In this document: positions 34,401-46,340 of the stretch, in pieces
Layout: each line of letters begins with the position of its first letter
Numbering within the stretch: the stretch's first letter is position 1
DNA from: Muricea muricata
Taxonomy: Eukaryota; Cnidaria; Anthozoa; Malacalcyonacea; Plexauridae
Direction of reading: 5' to 3'
DNA length: 64,000 nt
Assembly: GCA_963855995.1 (NCBI GenBank)
Contig: OY979723.1
Span: 5,268,176-5,332,175, forward strand
The notes under the pieces: generated by a model
What the model was told of the DNA's origin: nothing
What the model saw: only the letters and a program-made list of their open reading frames with translations
Database searches by the model: none
Made by a program: the position numbers and the translations under genes

Positions 34401-37400
34401 GCTCAAAACACCAACTAAAAATTGCCGTCTGAAATCGATCACGGCGACTTTTGGAGCTTAAAATAGTGTTTTCAGTGCTGAAGTGAACGAGTTGAGCGCA
34501 ATGATGTACTACAATCACGGACCTAAAAGAGACCTTCTAAATGGAAATCGCAGAACTTAGGAAGTCGGGAATCATGTTTTCGGCGCTCAAGCCATTGAGA
34601 TGAGCGAAATAACATGTTGAAATGAGAAACCTATAACTTGCTTGTAAACTGAAAAGAAACGATCTTAGAACCATCAAAATCGCGTTTTAAGCGTTCTAGA
34701 AGCGATTTGAGCGTAAAAACATGCTCAAATCACCAACTAAAAATTGCCGTCTTAAATCGATCACGGCGACGTTTTAGAGCTTAAAATGGTGTTTTCAGTG
34801 CTGAAGTGAACGAGTTGAGCGCAATGATGTACTGCAATCACGGAACTAAAAGAGACCTTCTAAATGGAAATTGCAGAACTTAGCAAGTCGGGAATCATGT
34901 TTTCGGCGTTCAAACCATCGAGATGAGCGAAATAACATGTTGAAATGAGAAACCTATAACTTGCTTGTAAACTGAAAAGAAACGATCTTAGAACCATCAA
35001 AATCGCGTTTTAAGCGTTCTAGAAGCGATTTGAGCGTAAAAACATGCTCAAATCACCAACTAATAATTGCCGTCTTAAATCGATCACGGCGACGTTTTAG
35101 TGCTTAAAATGGTGTTTTCAGTGCTGAAGTGAACAAGTTGAGCGCAAAGATGTAATACAATCACCGACCTAAAAGAAACCTTTTAAATGGAAATTGCAGA
35201 ACTTAGCAAGTCGGGAATCATGTTTTCGGCGCTCAAAACATTGAGATGAGCGAAATAACATGTTGAAATGAGAAACCTATAAGTTGCTTGTAAACTGAAA
35301 AGAAACGGTCTTAGAACCATCAAAATCGCGTTTTAAGCGTTCTAGAAGCGATTTGAGCGTAAAAACATGCTCAAATCACCAACTAATAATTGCCGTCTGA
35401 AATCGATCACGGCGACTTTTGGAGCTTAAAATAGTGTTTTCAGTGCTGAAGTGAACGAGTTGAGCGCAATGATGTACTACAATCACGGACCTAAAAGAGA
35501 CCTTCTAAATGGAAATCGCAGAACTTAGGAAGTCGGGAATCATGTTTTCGGCGCTCAAGCCATTGAGATGAGCGAAATAACATGTTGAAATGAGAAACCT
35601 ATAACTTGCTTGTAAACTGAAAAGAAACGATCTTAGAACCATCAAAATCGCGTTTTAAGCGTTCTAGAAGCGATTTGAGCGTAAAAACATGCTCAAATCA
35701 CCAACTAAAAATTGCCGTCTTAAATCGATCACGGCGACGTTTTAGAGCTTAAAATGGTGTTTTCAGTGCTGAAGTGAACGAGTTGAGCGCAATGATGTAC
35801 TGCAATCACGGAACTAAAAGAGACCTTCTAAATGGAAATTGCAGAACTTAGCAAGTCGGGAATCATGTTTTCGGCGTTCAAACCATCGAGATGAGCGAAA
35901 TAACATGTTGAAATGAGAAACCTATAACTTGCTTGTAAACTGAAAAGAAACGATCTTAAAACCATCAAAATCGCGTTTTAAGCGTTCTAGAAGCGATTTG
36001 AGCGTAAAAACATGCTCAAATCACCAACTAATAATTGCCGTCTTAAATCGATCACGGCGACGTTTTAGTGCTTAAAATGGTGTTTTCAGTGCTGAAGTGA
36101 ACAAGTTGAGCGCAAAGATGTAATACAATCACCGACCTAAAAGAAACCTTTTAAATGGAAATTGCAGAACTTAGCAAGTCGGGAATCATGTTTTCGGCGC
36201 TCAAAACATTGAGATGAGCGAAATAACATGTTGAAATGAGAAACCTATAAGTTGCTTGTAAACTGAAAAGAAACGGTCTTAGAACCATCAAAATCGCGTT
36301 TTAAGCGTTCTAGAAGCGATTTGAGCGTAAAAACATGCTCAAATCACCAACTAATAATTGCCGTCTGAAATCGATCACGGCGACTTTTGGAGCTTAAAAT
36401 AGTGTTTTCAGTGCTGAAGTGAACGAGTTGAGCGCAATGATGTACTACAATCACGGACCTAAAAGAGACCTTCTAAATGGAAATCGCAGAACTTAGGAAG
36501 TCGGGAATCATGTTTTCGGCGCTCAAGCCATTGAGATGAGCGAAATAACATGTTGAAATGAGAAACCTATAACTTGCTTGTAAACTGAAAAGAAACGATC
36601 TTAGAACCATCAAAATCGCGTTTTAAGCGTTCTAGAAGCGATTTGAGCGTAAAAACATGCTCAAATCACCAACTAAAAATTGCCGTCTTAAATCGATCAC
36701 GGCGACGTTTTAGAGCTTAAAATGGTGTTTTCAGTGCTGAAGTGAACGAGTTGAGCGCAATGATGTACTGCAATCACGGAACTAAAAGAGACCTTCTAAA
36801 TGGAAATTGCAGAACTTAGCAAGTCGGGAATCATGTTTTCGGCGTTCAAACCATCGAGATGAGCGAAATAACATGTTGAAATGAGAAACCTATAACTTGC
36901 TTGTAAACTGAAAAGAAACGATCTTAGAACCATCAAAATCGCGTTTTAAGCGTTCTAGAAGCGATTTGAGCGTAAAAACATGCTCAAATCACCAACTAAT
37001 AATTGCCGTCTTAAATCGATCACGGCGACGTTTTAGAGCTTAAAATGGTGTTTTCAGTGCTGAAGTGAACGAGTTGAGCGCAATGATGTACTACAATCAC
37101 GGACCTAAAAGAGACCTTCTAAATGGAAATCGCAGAACTTAGCAAGTCGGGAATCATGTTTTCGGCGCTCAAAACATTGAGATGAGCGAAATAACATGTT
37201 GAAATGAGAAACCTATAAGTTGCTTGTAAACTGAAAAGAAACGGTCTTAGAACCATCAAAATCGCGTTTTAAGCGTTCTAGAAGCGATTTGAGCGTAAAA
37301 ACATGCTCAAATCACCAACTAATAATTGCCGTCTGAAATCGATCACGGCGACTTTTGGAGCTTAAAATAGTGTTTTCAGTGCTGAAGTGAACGAGTTGAG

Positions 37401-38290
37401 CGCAATGATGTACTACAATCACGGACCTAAAAGAGACCTTCTAAATGGAAATCGCAGAACTTAGGAAGTCGGGAATCATGTTTTCGGCGCTCAAGCCATT
37501 GAGATGAGCGAAATAACATGTTGAAATGAGAAACCTATAACTTGCTTGTAAACTGAAAAGAAACGATCTTAGAACCATCAAAATCGCGTTTTAAGCGTTC
37601 TAGAAGCGATTTGAGCGTAAAAACATGCTCAAATCACCAACTAAAAATTGCCGTCTTAAATCGATCACGGCGACGTTTTAGAGCTTAAAATGGTGTTTTC
37701 AGTGCTGAAGTGAACGAGTTGAGCGCAATGATGTACTGCAATCACGGAACTAAAAGAGACCTTCTAAATGGAAATTGCAGAACTTAGCAAGTCGGGAATC
37801 ATGTTTTCGGCGTTCAAACCATCGAGATGAGCGAAATAACATGTTGAAATGAGAAACCTATAACTTGCTTGTAAACTGAAAAGAAACGATCTTAGAACCA
37901 TCAAAATCGCGTTTTAAGCGTTCTAGAAGCGATTTGAGCGTAAAAACATGCTCAAATCACCAACTAATAATTGCCGTCTTAAATCGATCACGGCGACGTT
38001 TTAGAGCTTAAAATGGTGTTTTCAGTGCTGAAGTGAACGAGTTGAGCGCAATGATGTACTACAATCACGGACCTAAAAGAGACCTTCTAAATGGAAATCG
38101 CAGAACTTAGCAAGTCGGGAATCATGTTTTCGGCGCTCAAAACATTGAGATGAGCGAAATAACATGTTGAAATGAGAAACCTATAAGTTGCTTGTAAACT
38201 GAAAAGAAACGGTCTTAGAACCATCAAAATCGCGTTTTAAGCGTTCTAGAAGCGATTTGAGCGTAAAAACATGCTCAAATCACCAAATAA
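34400..38290 (+). repeat. Trimer HOR, 968-bp period, about four copies
   Basis: AACTTAGGAAGTCGGG occurs at 34,554, 35,522, 36,490 and 37,458, exactly 968 bp apart, then at 38,749 after four monomers. The unit is two 323-bp monomers plus one 322-bp monomer with GACTTTTGG. GCGCAAAGATG and TTTTAGTGCTT mark the copies near 35.1 and 36.1 kb but not the one near 37.1 kb. That suggests a patch of conversion or a later change. CTCAAGCCATTG follows each AACTTAGG marker. Confidence 0.9.
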
Positions 38291-40500
38291 AAATTTCCGT
38301 CTTAAATCGATCACGGCGACGTTTTAGAGCTTAAAATGGTGTTTTCAGTGCTGAAGTGAACGAGTTGAGCGCAATGATGTACTACAATCACGGACCTAAA
38401 AGAGACCTTCTAAATGGAAATCGCAGAACTTAGCAAGTCGGGAATCATGTTTTCGGCGCTCAAACCATTGAGATGAGCGAAATAACATGTTGAAATGAGA
38501 AACCGATAAGTTGCTTGTAAACTGAAAAGAAACGGTCTTAGAACTATCAAAATCGCGTTTTAAGCGTTCTAGAAGCGATTTGAGCGTAAAAACATGCTCA
38601 AAACACCAACTAAAAATTGCCGTCTGAAATCGATCACGGCGACTTTTGGAGCTTAAAATAGTGTTTTCAGTGCTGAAGTGAACGAGTTGAGCGCAATGAT
38701 GTACTACAATCACGGACCTAAAAGAGACCTTCTAAATGGAAATCGCAGAACTTAGGAAGTCGGGAATCATGTTTTCGGCGCTCAAGCCATTGAGATGAGC
38801 GAAATAACATGTTGAAATGACAAACCTATAACTTGCTTGTAAACTGAAAAGAAACGATCTTAGAACCATCAAAATCGCGTTTTAAGCGTTCTAGAAGCGA
38901 TTTGAGCGTAAAAACATGCTCAAATCACCAACTAAAAATTGCCGTCTTAAATCGATCACGGCGACGTTTTAGAGCTTAAAATGGTGTTTTCAGTGCTGAA
39001 GTGAACGAGTTGAGCGCAATGATGTACTGCAATCACGGAACTAAAAGAGACCTTCTAAATGGAAATTGCAGAACTTAGCAAGTCGGGAATCATGTTTTCG
39101 GCGTTCAAACCATCGAGATGAGCGAAATAACATGTTGAAATGAGAAACCTATAACTTGCTTGTAAACTGAAAAGAAACGATCTTAGAACCATCAAAATCG
39201 CGTTTTAAGCGTTCTAGAAGCGATTTGAGCGTAAAAACATGCTCAAATCACCAACTAATAATTGCCGTCTTAAATCGATCACGGCGACGTTTTAGAGCTT
39301 AAAATGGTGTTTTCAGTGCTGAAGTGAACAAGTTGAGCGCAAAGATGTAATACAATCACCGACCTAAAAGAAACCTTTTAAATGGAAATTGCAGAACTTA
39401 GCAAGTCGGGAATCATGTTTTCGGCGCTCAAAACATTGAGATGAGCGAAATAACATGTTGAAATGAGAAACCTATAAGTTGCTTGTAAACTGAAAAGAAA
39501 CGGTCTTAGAACCATCAAAATCGCGTTTTAAGCGTTCTAGAAGCGATTTGAGCGTAAAAACATGCTCAAATCACCAAATAAAAATTGCCGTCTTAAATCG
39601 ATCACGGCGACGTTTTAGAGCTTAAAATGGTGTTTTCAGTGCTTAAGTGAACGAGTTGAGCGCAATGATGTACTACAATCACGGACCTAAAAGAGACCTT
39701 CTAAATGGAAATCGCAGAACTTAGCAAGTCGGGAATCATGTTTTCGGCGCTCAAACCATTGAGATGAGCGAAATAACATGTTGAAATGAGAAACCCATAA
39801 GTTGCTTGTAAACTGAAAGGAAATGGTCTTAGAACCATCAAAATCGCGTTTTAAGCGTTCTAGAAGCGATTTGAGCGTAAAAACATGCTCAAATCACCAA
39901 ATAAAAATTGCCGTCTTAAATCGATCACGGCGACGTTTTAGAGCTTAAAATGGTGTTTTCAGTGCTGAAGTGAACGAGTTGAGCGCAATGATGTACTACA
40001 ATCACGGACCTAAAAGAAACCTTCTAAATGGAAATTGCAGAACTTAGCAAGTCGGGAATCATGTTTTCGGCGCTCAAAACATTGAGATGAGCGAAATAAC
40101 ATGTTGAAATGAGAAACCTATAACTTGCTTGTAAACTGAAAAGAAACGATCTTAGAACCATCAAAATCGCGTTTTAAGCGTTCTAGAAGCGATTTGAGCG
40201 TAAAAAGATGCTCAAATCACCAACTAAAAATTGCCGTCTTAAATCGATCACGGCGACGTTTTAGAGCTTAAAAGGGTGTTTTCAGTGCTGAAGTGAACGA
40301 GTTGAGCGCAATGATGTACTACAATCACGGACCTAAAAGAGACCTTCTAAATGGAAATTGCAGAAGTTAGCAAGTCGGGAATCATGTTTTCGGCTTTCAA
40401 ACCATCGAGATGAGCGAAATAACATGTTGAAATGGGAAACCTATAGCTTGCTTTTAAACTGAAAAGAAACGATGTTAGAACCATCAAAGTTGCGTTTTAA
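38290..40500 (+). repeat. Satellite block repeating the 34.1-35.2 kb order
   Basis: AATAAAAATTTCCG at 34,091 recurs at 38,286, and the following 322-bp-class monomer also shifts by 4,195 bp (thirteen monomers). Then come CTTAGGAAG and GCGCAAAGATG again. After about 39.5 kb the order resembles the 25.3-26 kb segment (CAGTGCTTAAGTG, GAAATGGTC). A private GAAATGACAAACC lies near 38,817. No gene is seen. Confidence 0.78.
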
Positions 40501-42440
40501 GCGTTCTAGAAGCGATTTGAGCGTAAAAACATGCTCAAATCACTAACTAAAAATGGCCATCTTAAATTGATCACGGCGACGTTTTAGAGCTTAAAATGGT
40601 GTTTTCAGTGCTGAAGTGAACGAGTTGAGCGCAATGATGTACTACAATCACGGACCTAAAAGAGACCTTCTAAATGGAAATCGCAGAACTTAGCAAGTCG
40701 GGAATCATGTTTTCGGCGCTCAAACCATTGATATGAGCGAAATAACATGTTGAAATGAGAAACCTATAACTTGCTTGTAAACTGAAAAGAAACGATCTTA
40801 GAACCATCAAAATCGCGTTTTAAGCGTTCTAGAAGCGATTTGAGCGTAAAAACATGATCAAATCACCAAATAAAAATTCCCGTCTTAAATCGATCACGGC
40901 GACGTTTTAGAGCTTAAAATGGTGTTTTCAGTGCTGAAGTGAACGAGTTGAGCGCAATGATGTACTACAATCACGGACCTAAAAGAGACCTTCTAAATGG
41001 AAATCGCAGAACTTAGCAAGTCGGTAATCATGTTTTCGGCGCTCAAACATTTGAGATGAGCGAAATAACATGTTGAAATGAGAAACCCATAAGTTGCTTG
41101 TAAACTAAAAAGAAACGGTCTTAGAACCATCAAAACCGCGTTTTAAGCGTTCTAGAAGCGATTTGAGCGTAAAAACATGCTCAAATCACCAAATAAAAAT
41201 TGCTGTCTTAAATCGATCACGGCGACGTTTTAGAGCTTAAAATGGTGTTTTCAGTGCTGAAGTGAACGAGTTGAGCGCAATGATGTACTACAATCACGGA
41301 CCTAAAAGAGACCTTCTAAATGGAAATCGCAGAACTTAGCAAGTCGGGAATCATGTTTTCGGCGCTCAAACCATTGAAATGAGCGAAATAACATGTTGAA
41401 ATGAGAAACCTATAACTTGCTTGTAAACTGAAAGGAAACGGTCTTAGAACCATCAAAATCGCGTTTTAAGCGTTCTAGAAGCGATTTGAGCGTAAAAACA
41501 TGCTCAAATCACTAACTAAAAATGGCCATCTTAAATTGATCACGGCGACGTTTTAGAGCTTAAAATGGTGTTTTCAGTGCTGAAGTGAACGAGTTGAGCG
41601 CAATGATGTACTACAATCACGGACCTAAAAGAGACCTTCTAAATGGAAATCGCAGAACTTAGCAAGTCGGGAATCATGTTTTCGGCGCTCAAACCATTGA
41701 TATGAGCGAAATAACATGTTGAAATGAGAAACCTATAACTTGCTTGTAAACTGAAAAGAAACGATCTTAGAACCATCAAAATCGCGTTTTAAGCGTTCTA
41801 GAAGCGATTTGAGCGTAAAAACATGATCAAATCACCAAATAAAAATTCCCGTCTTAAATCGATCACGGCGACGTTTTAGAGCTTAAAATGGTGTTTTCAG
41901 TGCTGAAGTGAACGAGTTGAGCGCAATGATGTACTACAATCACGGACCTAAAAGAGACCTTCTAAATGGAAATCGCAGAACTTAGCAAGTCGGTAATCAT
42001 GTTTTCGGCGCTCAAACCATTGAGATGAGCGAAATAACATGTTGAAATGAGAAACCCATAAGTTGCTTGTAAACTAAAAAGAAACGGTCTTAGAACCATC
42101 AAAACCGCGTTTTAAGCGTTCTAGAAGCGATTTGAGCGTAAAAACATGCTCAAATCACCAAATAAAAATTGCTGTCTTAAATCGATCACGGCGACGTTTT
42201 AGAGCTTAAAATGGTGTTTTCAGTGCTGAAGTGAACGAGTTGAGCGCAATGATGTACTACAATCACGGACCTAAAAGAGACCTTCTAAATGGAAATCGCA
42301 GAACTTAGCAAGTCGGGAATCATGTTTTCGGCGCTCAAACCATTGAAATGAGCGAAATAACATGTTGAAATGAGAAACCTATAACTTGCTTGTAAACTGA
42401 AAGGAAACGGTCTTAGAACCATCAAAATCGCGTTTTAAGC
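40500..42440 (+). repeat. Trimer HOR, 969-bp period, two copies
   Basis: Shared variants 969 bp apart: ATATGAGCG (40,731 and 41,700), TCGGTAATCATG (41,021 and 41,990), AAACTAAAAAGAAACGG (near 41,103 and 42,072), CAAAACCGCG and TTGAAATGAGCG (near 41,375 and 42,344). Copy-specific changes are CAAACATTTGAG near 41,045 and TCTAGAGGCG near 42,444. The class with CATGATCAAATC and AAATTCCCG is included. Confidence 0.86.
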
Positions 42441-45400
42441 GTTCTAGAGGCGATTTGAGCGTAAAAACATGCTCAAATCACCAAATAAAAATTGCTGTCT
42501 TAAATCGATCACGGCGACGTTTTAGAGTTTAAAATGGTGTTTTCAGTGCTGAAGTGAACGAGTTGAGCGCAATGATGTACTACAATCACGGACCTAAAAG
42601 AGACCTTCTAAATGGAAATCGCAGAACTTAGCAAGTCGGGAATTATGTTTTCGGCGCTTAAACCATCGAGATGAGCGAAATAACATGTTGAAATGAGAAA
42701 CCTATAACTTGCTTTTAAACTGAAAAGAAACCATCTTAGAACCATCAAAGTTGCGTTTTAAGCGTTCTAGAAGCGATTTGAGCGTAAAAACATGCTCAAA
42801 TCACTAACTAAAAATGGCCATCTTAAATTGATCACGGCGACGTTTTAGAGCTTAAAATGGTGTTTTCAGTGCTGAAGTGAACGAGTTGAGCGCAATTATG
42901 TACTACAATCACGGACCTAAAAGAGACCTTCTAAATGGAAATCGCAGAACTTAGCAAGTCGGGAATTATGTTTTCGGCGCTTAAACCATCGAGATGAGCG
43001 AAATAACATGTTGAAATGAGAAACCTATAACTTGCTTGTAAACTGAAAAGAAACGATCTTAGAACCATCAAAATCGCGTTTTAAGCGTTCTAGAAGCGAT
43101 TTGAGCGTAAAAACATGATCAAATCACCAAATAAAAATTCCCGTCTTAAATCGATCACGGCGACGTTTTAGAGCTTAAAATGGTGTTTTCAGTGCTGAAG
43201 TGAACGAGTTGAGCGCAATGATGTACTACAATCACGGACCTAAAAGAGACCTTCTAAATGGAAATTGCAGAAGTTAGCAAGTCGGGAATCATGTTTTCGG
43301 CTTTCAAACCATCGAGAAGAGCGAAATAACATGTTGAAATGAGAAACCTATAACTTGCTTTTAAACTGAAAAGAAACGATGTTAGAACCATCAAAGTTGC
43401 GTTTTAAGCGTTCTAGAAGCGATTTGAGCGTAAAAACATGCTCAAATCACTAACTAAAAATGGCCGTCTTAAATTGGTCACGGCGACGTTTTAGAGCTTA
43501 AAATGGTGTTTTCAGTGCTGAAGTGAACGAGTTGAGCGCAATGATGTACTACAATCACGGACCTAAAAGAGACCTTCTAAATGGAAATCGCAGAACTTAG
43601 CAAGTCGGGAATCATGTTTTCGGCGCTCAAACCATTGAGATGAGCGAAATAACATGTTGAAATGAGAAACCCATAAGTTGCTTGTAAACTGAAAGGAAAC
43701 GGTCTTAGAACCATCAAAATCGCGTTTTAAGCGTTCTAGAAGCGATTTGAGCGTAAAAACATGCTCAAGTCATCAAATAAAAATTGCCGTCTTAAATCGA
43801 TCACGGCGACGTTTTAGAGCTTAAAATGGTGTTTTCAGTGCTGAAGTGAACGAGTTGAGCGCAATGATGTACTACAATCACGGACCTAAAAGAGACCTTC
43901 TAAATGGAAATCGCAGAACTTAGCAAGTCGGGAATTATGTTTTCGGCGCTTAAACCATCGAGATGAGCGAAATAACATGTTGAAATGAGAAACCTATAAC
44001 TTGCTTGTAAACTGAAAAGAAACGATCTTAGAACCATCAAAATCGCGTTTTAAGCGTTCTAGAAGCGATTTGAGCGTAAAAACATGCTCAAATCACCAAC
44101 TAATAATTGCCGTCTTAAATCGATCACGGCGACGTTTTAGAGCTTAAAATGGTGTTTTCAGTGCTGAAGTGAACGAGTTGAGCGCAATGATGTACTACAA
44201 TCACGGACCTAAAAGAGACCTTCTAAATGGAAATCGCAGAACTTAGCAAGTCGGGAATTATGTTTTCGGCGCTTAAACCATCGAGATGAGCGAAATAACA
44301 TGTTGAAATGAGAAACCTATAACTTGCTTGTAAACTGAAAAGAAACGATCTTAGAACCATCAAAATCGCGTTTTAAGCGTTCTAGAAGCGATTTGAGCGT
44401 AAAAAGATGCTCAAATCACCAACTAAAAATTTCCGTCTTAAATCGATCACGGCGACGTTTTAGAGCTTAAAAGGGTGTTTTCAGTGCTGAAGTGAACGAG
44501 TTGAGCGCAATGATGTACTACAATCACGGACCTAAAAGAGACCTTCTAAATGGAAATTGCAGAAGTTAGCAAGTCGGGAATCATGTTTTCGGCTTTCAAA
44601 CCATCGAGATGAGCGAAATAACATGTTTAAATGGGAAACCTATAACTTGCTTTTAAACTGAAAAGAAACGATGTTAGAACCATCAAAGTTGCGTTTTAAG
44701 CGTTCTAGAAGCGATTTGAGCGTAAAAACATGCTCAAATCACTAACTAAAAATGGCCATCTTAAATTGATCACGGCGACGTTTTAGAGCTTAAAATGGTG
44801 TTTTCAGTGCTGAAGTGAACGAGTTGAGCGCAATGATGTACTACAATCACGGACCTAAAAGAGACCTTCTAAATGGAAAACGCAGAACTTAGCAAGTCGG
44901 GAATCATGTTTTCGGCGCTCAAACCATTGAGATGAGCGAAATAACATGTTGAAATGAGAAACCTATAACTTGCTTGTAAACTGAAAAGAAACGATCTTAG
45001 AACCATCAAAATCGCGTTTTAAGCGTTCTAGAAGCGATTTGAGCGTAAAAACATGCTCAAATCACCAAATAAAAATTCCCGTCTTAAATCGATCACGGCG
45101 ACGTTTTAGAGCTTAAAATGGTGTTTTCAGTGCTGAAGTGAACGAGTTGAGCGCAATGATGTACTACAATCACGGACCTAAAAGAGACCTTCTAAATGGA
45201 AATCGCAGAACTTAGCAAGTCGGGAATCATGTTTTCGGCGCTCAAACCATTGAGATGAGCGAAATAACATGTTGAAATGAGAAACCCATAAGTTGCTTGT
45301 AAACTGAAAAGAAACGGTCTTAGAACCATCAAAATCGCGTTTTAAGCGTTCTAGAAGCGATTTGAGCGTAAAAACATGCTCAAATCACCAAATAAAAATT

Positions 45401-46340
45401 GCTGTCTTAAATCGATCACGGCGACGTTTTAGAGCTGAAAATGGTGTTTTCAGTGCTGAAGTGAACGAGTTGAGCGCAATGATGTACTACAATCACGGAC
45501 CTAAAAGAGACCTTCTAAATGGAAATCGCAGAACTTAGCAAGTCGGGAATCATGTCTTCGGCGCTCAAACCATTGAGATGAGCGAAATAACATGTTGAAA
45601 TGAGAAACCTATAACTTGCTTGTAAACTGAAAGGAAACGATCTTAGAACCATCAAAATCGCGTTTTAAGCGTTCTAGAAGCGATTTGAGCGTAAAAACAT
45701 GCTCAAATCACCAAATAAAAATTGCCGTCTTAAACCGATCACGGCGACGTTTTAGAGTTTAAAATGGTGTTTTCAGTGCTGAAGTGAACGAGTTGAGCGC
45801 AATGATGTACTACAATCACGGACCTAAAAGAGACCTTCTAAATGGAAATCGCAGAACTTAGCAAGTCGGGAATTATGTTTTCGGCGCTTAAACCATCGAG
45901 ATGAGCGAAATAACATGTTGAAATGAGAAACCTATAACTTGCTTGTAAACTGAAAAGAAACGATCTTAGAACCATCAAAATCGCGTTTTAAGCGTTCTAG
46001 AAGCGATTTGAGCGTAAAAACATGCTCAAATCACCAACTAAAAATTTCCGTCTTAAATCGATCACGGCAACGTTTTCGAGCTTAAAAGGGTGTTTTCAGT
46101 TCTGAAGTGAACGAGTTGAGCGCAATGATGTACTACAATCACGGACCTAAAAGAGACCTTCTAAATGGAAATTGCAGAAGTTAGCAAGTCGGGAATCATG
46201 TTTTCGGCTTTCAAACCATCGAGATGAGCGAAATAACATGTTGAAATGGGAAACCTATAACTTGCTTTTAAACTGAAAAAAAAACGATCTTAGAACCATC
46301 AAAGTTGCGTTTTAAGCGTTCTAGAAGCGATTTGAGCGTA
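42440..46340 (+). repeat. Irregular satellite monomers
   Basis: About twelve monomers mixing the GCGCTTAAACC-ending class, the AAAAGGGTG class, the GGGAAACC class and the AAATTCCCG class. Singletons include GAAACCATC near 42,729, GCAATTATG near 42,892, ATGTCTTCGG near 45,552 and GTTTTCGAGC near 46,071. A run of eight or nine A's (GAAAAAAAAACG) lies near 46,277. No exact local period and no gene are seen. Confidence 0.8.

Noticed and set aside
46268-46288. A-run near 46,277 as a poly(A) tail of a retrocopy
   Set aside because: It is only a slight extension of the A-rich GAAAAGAAACG site that is in every monomer, with no foreign sequence beside it.
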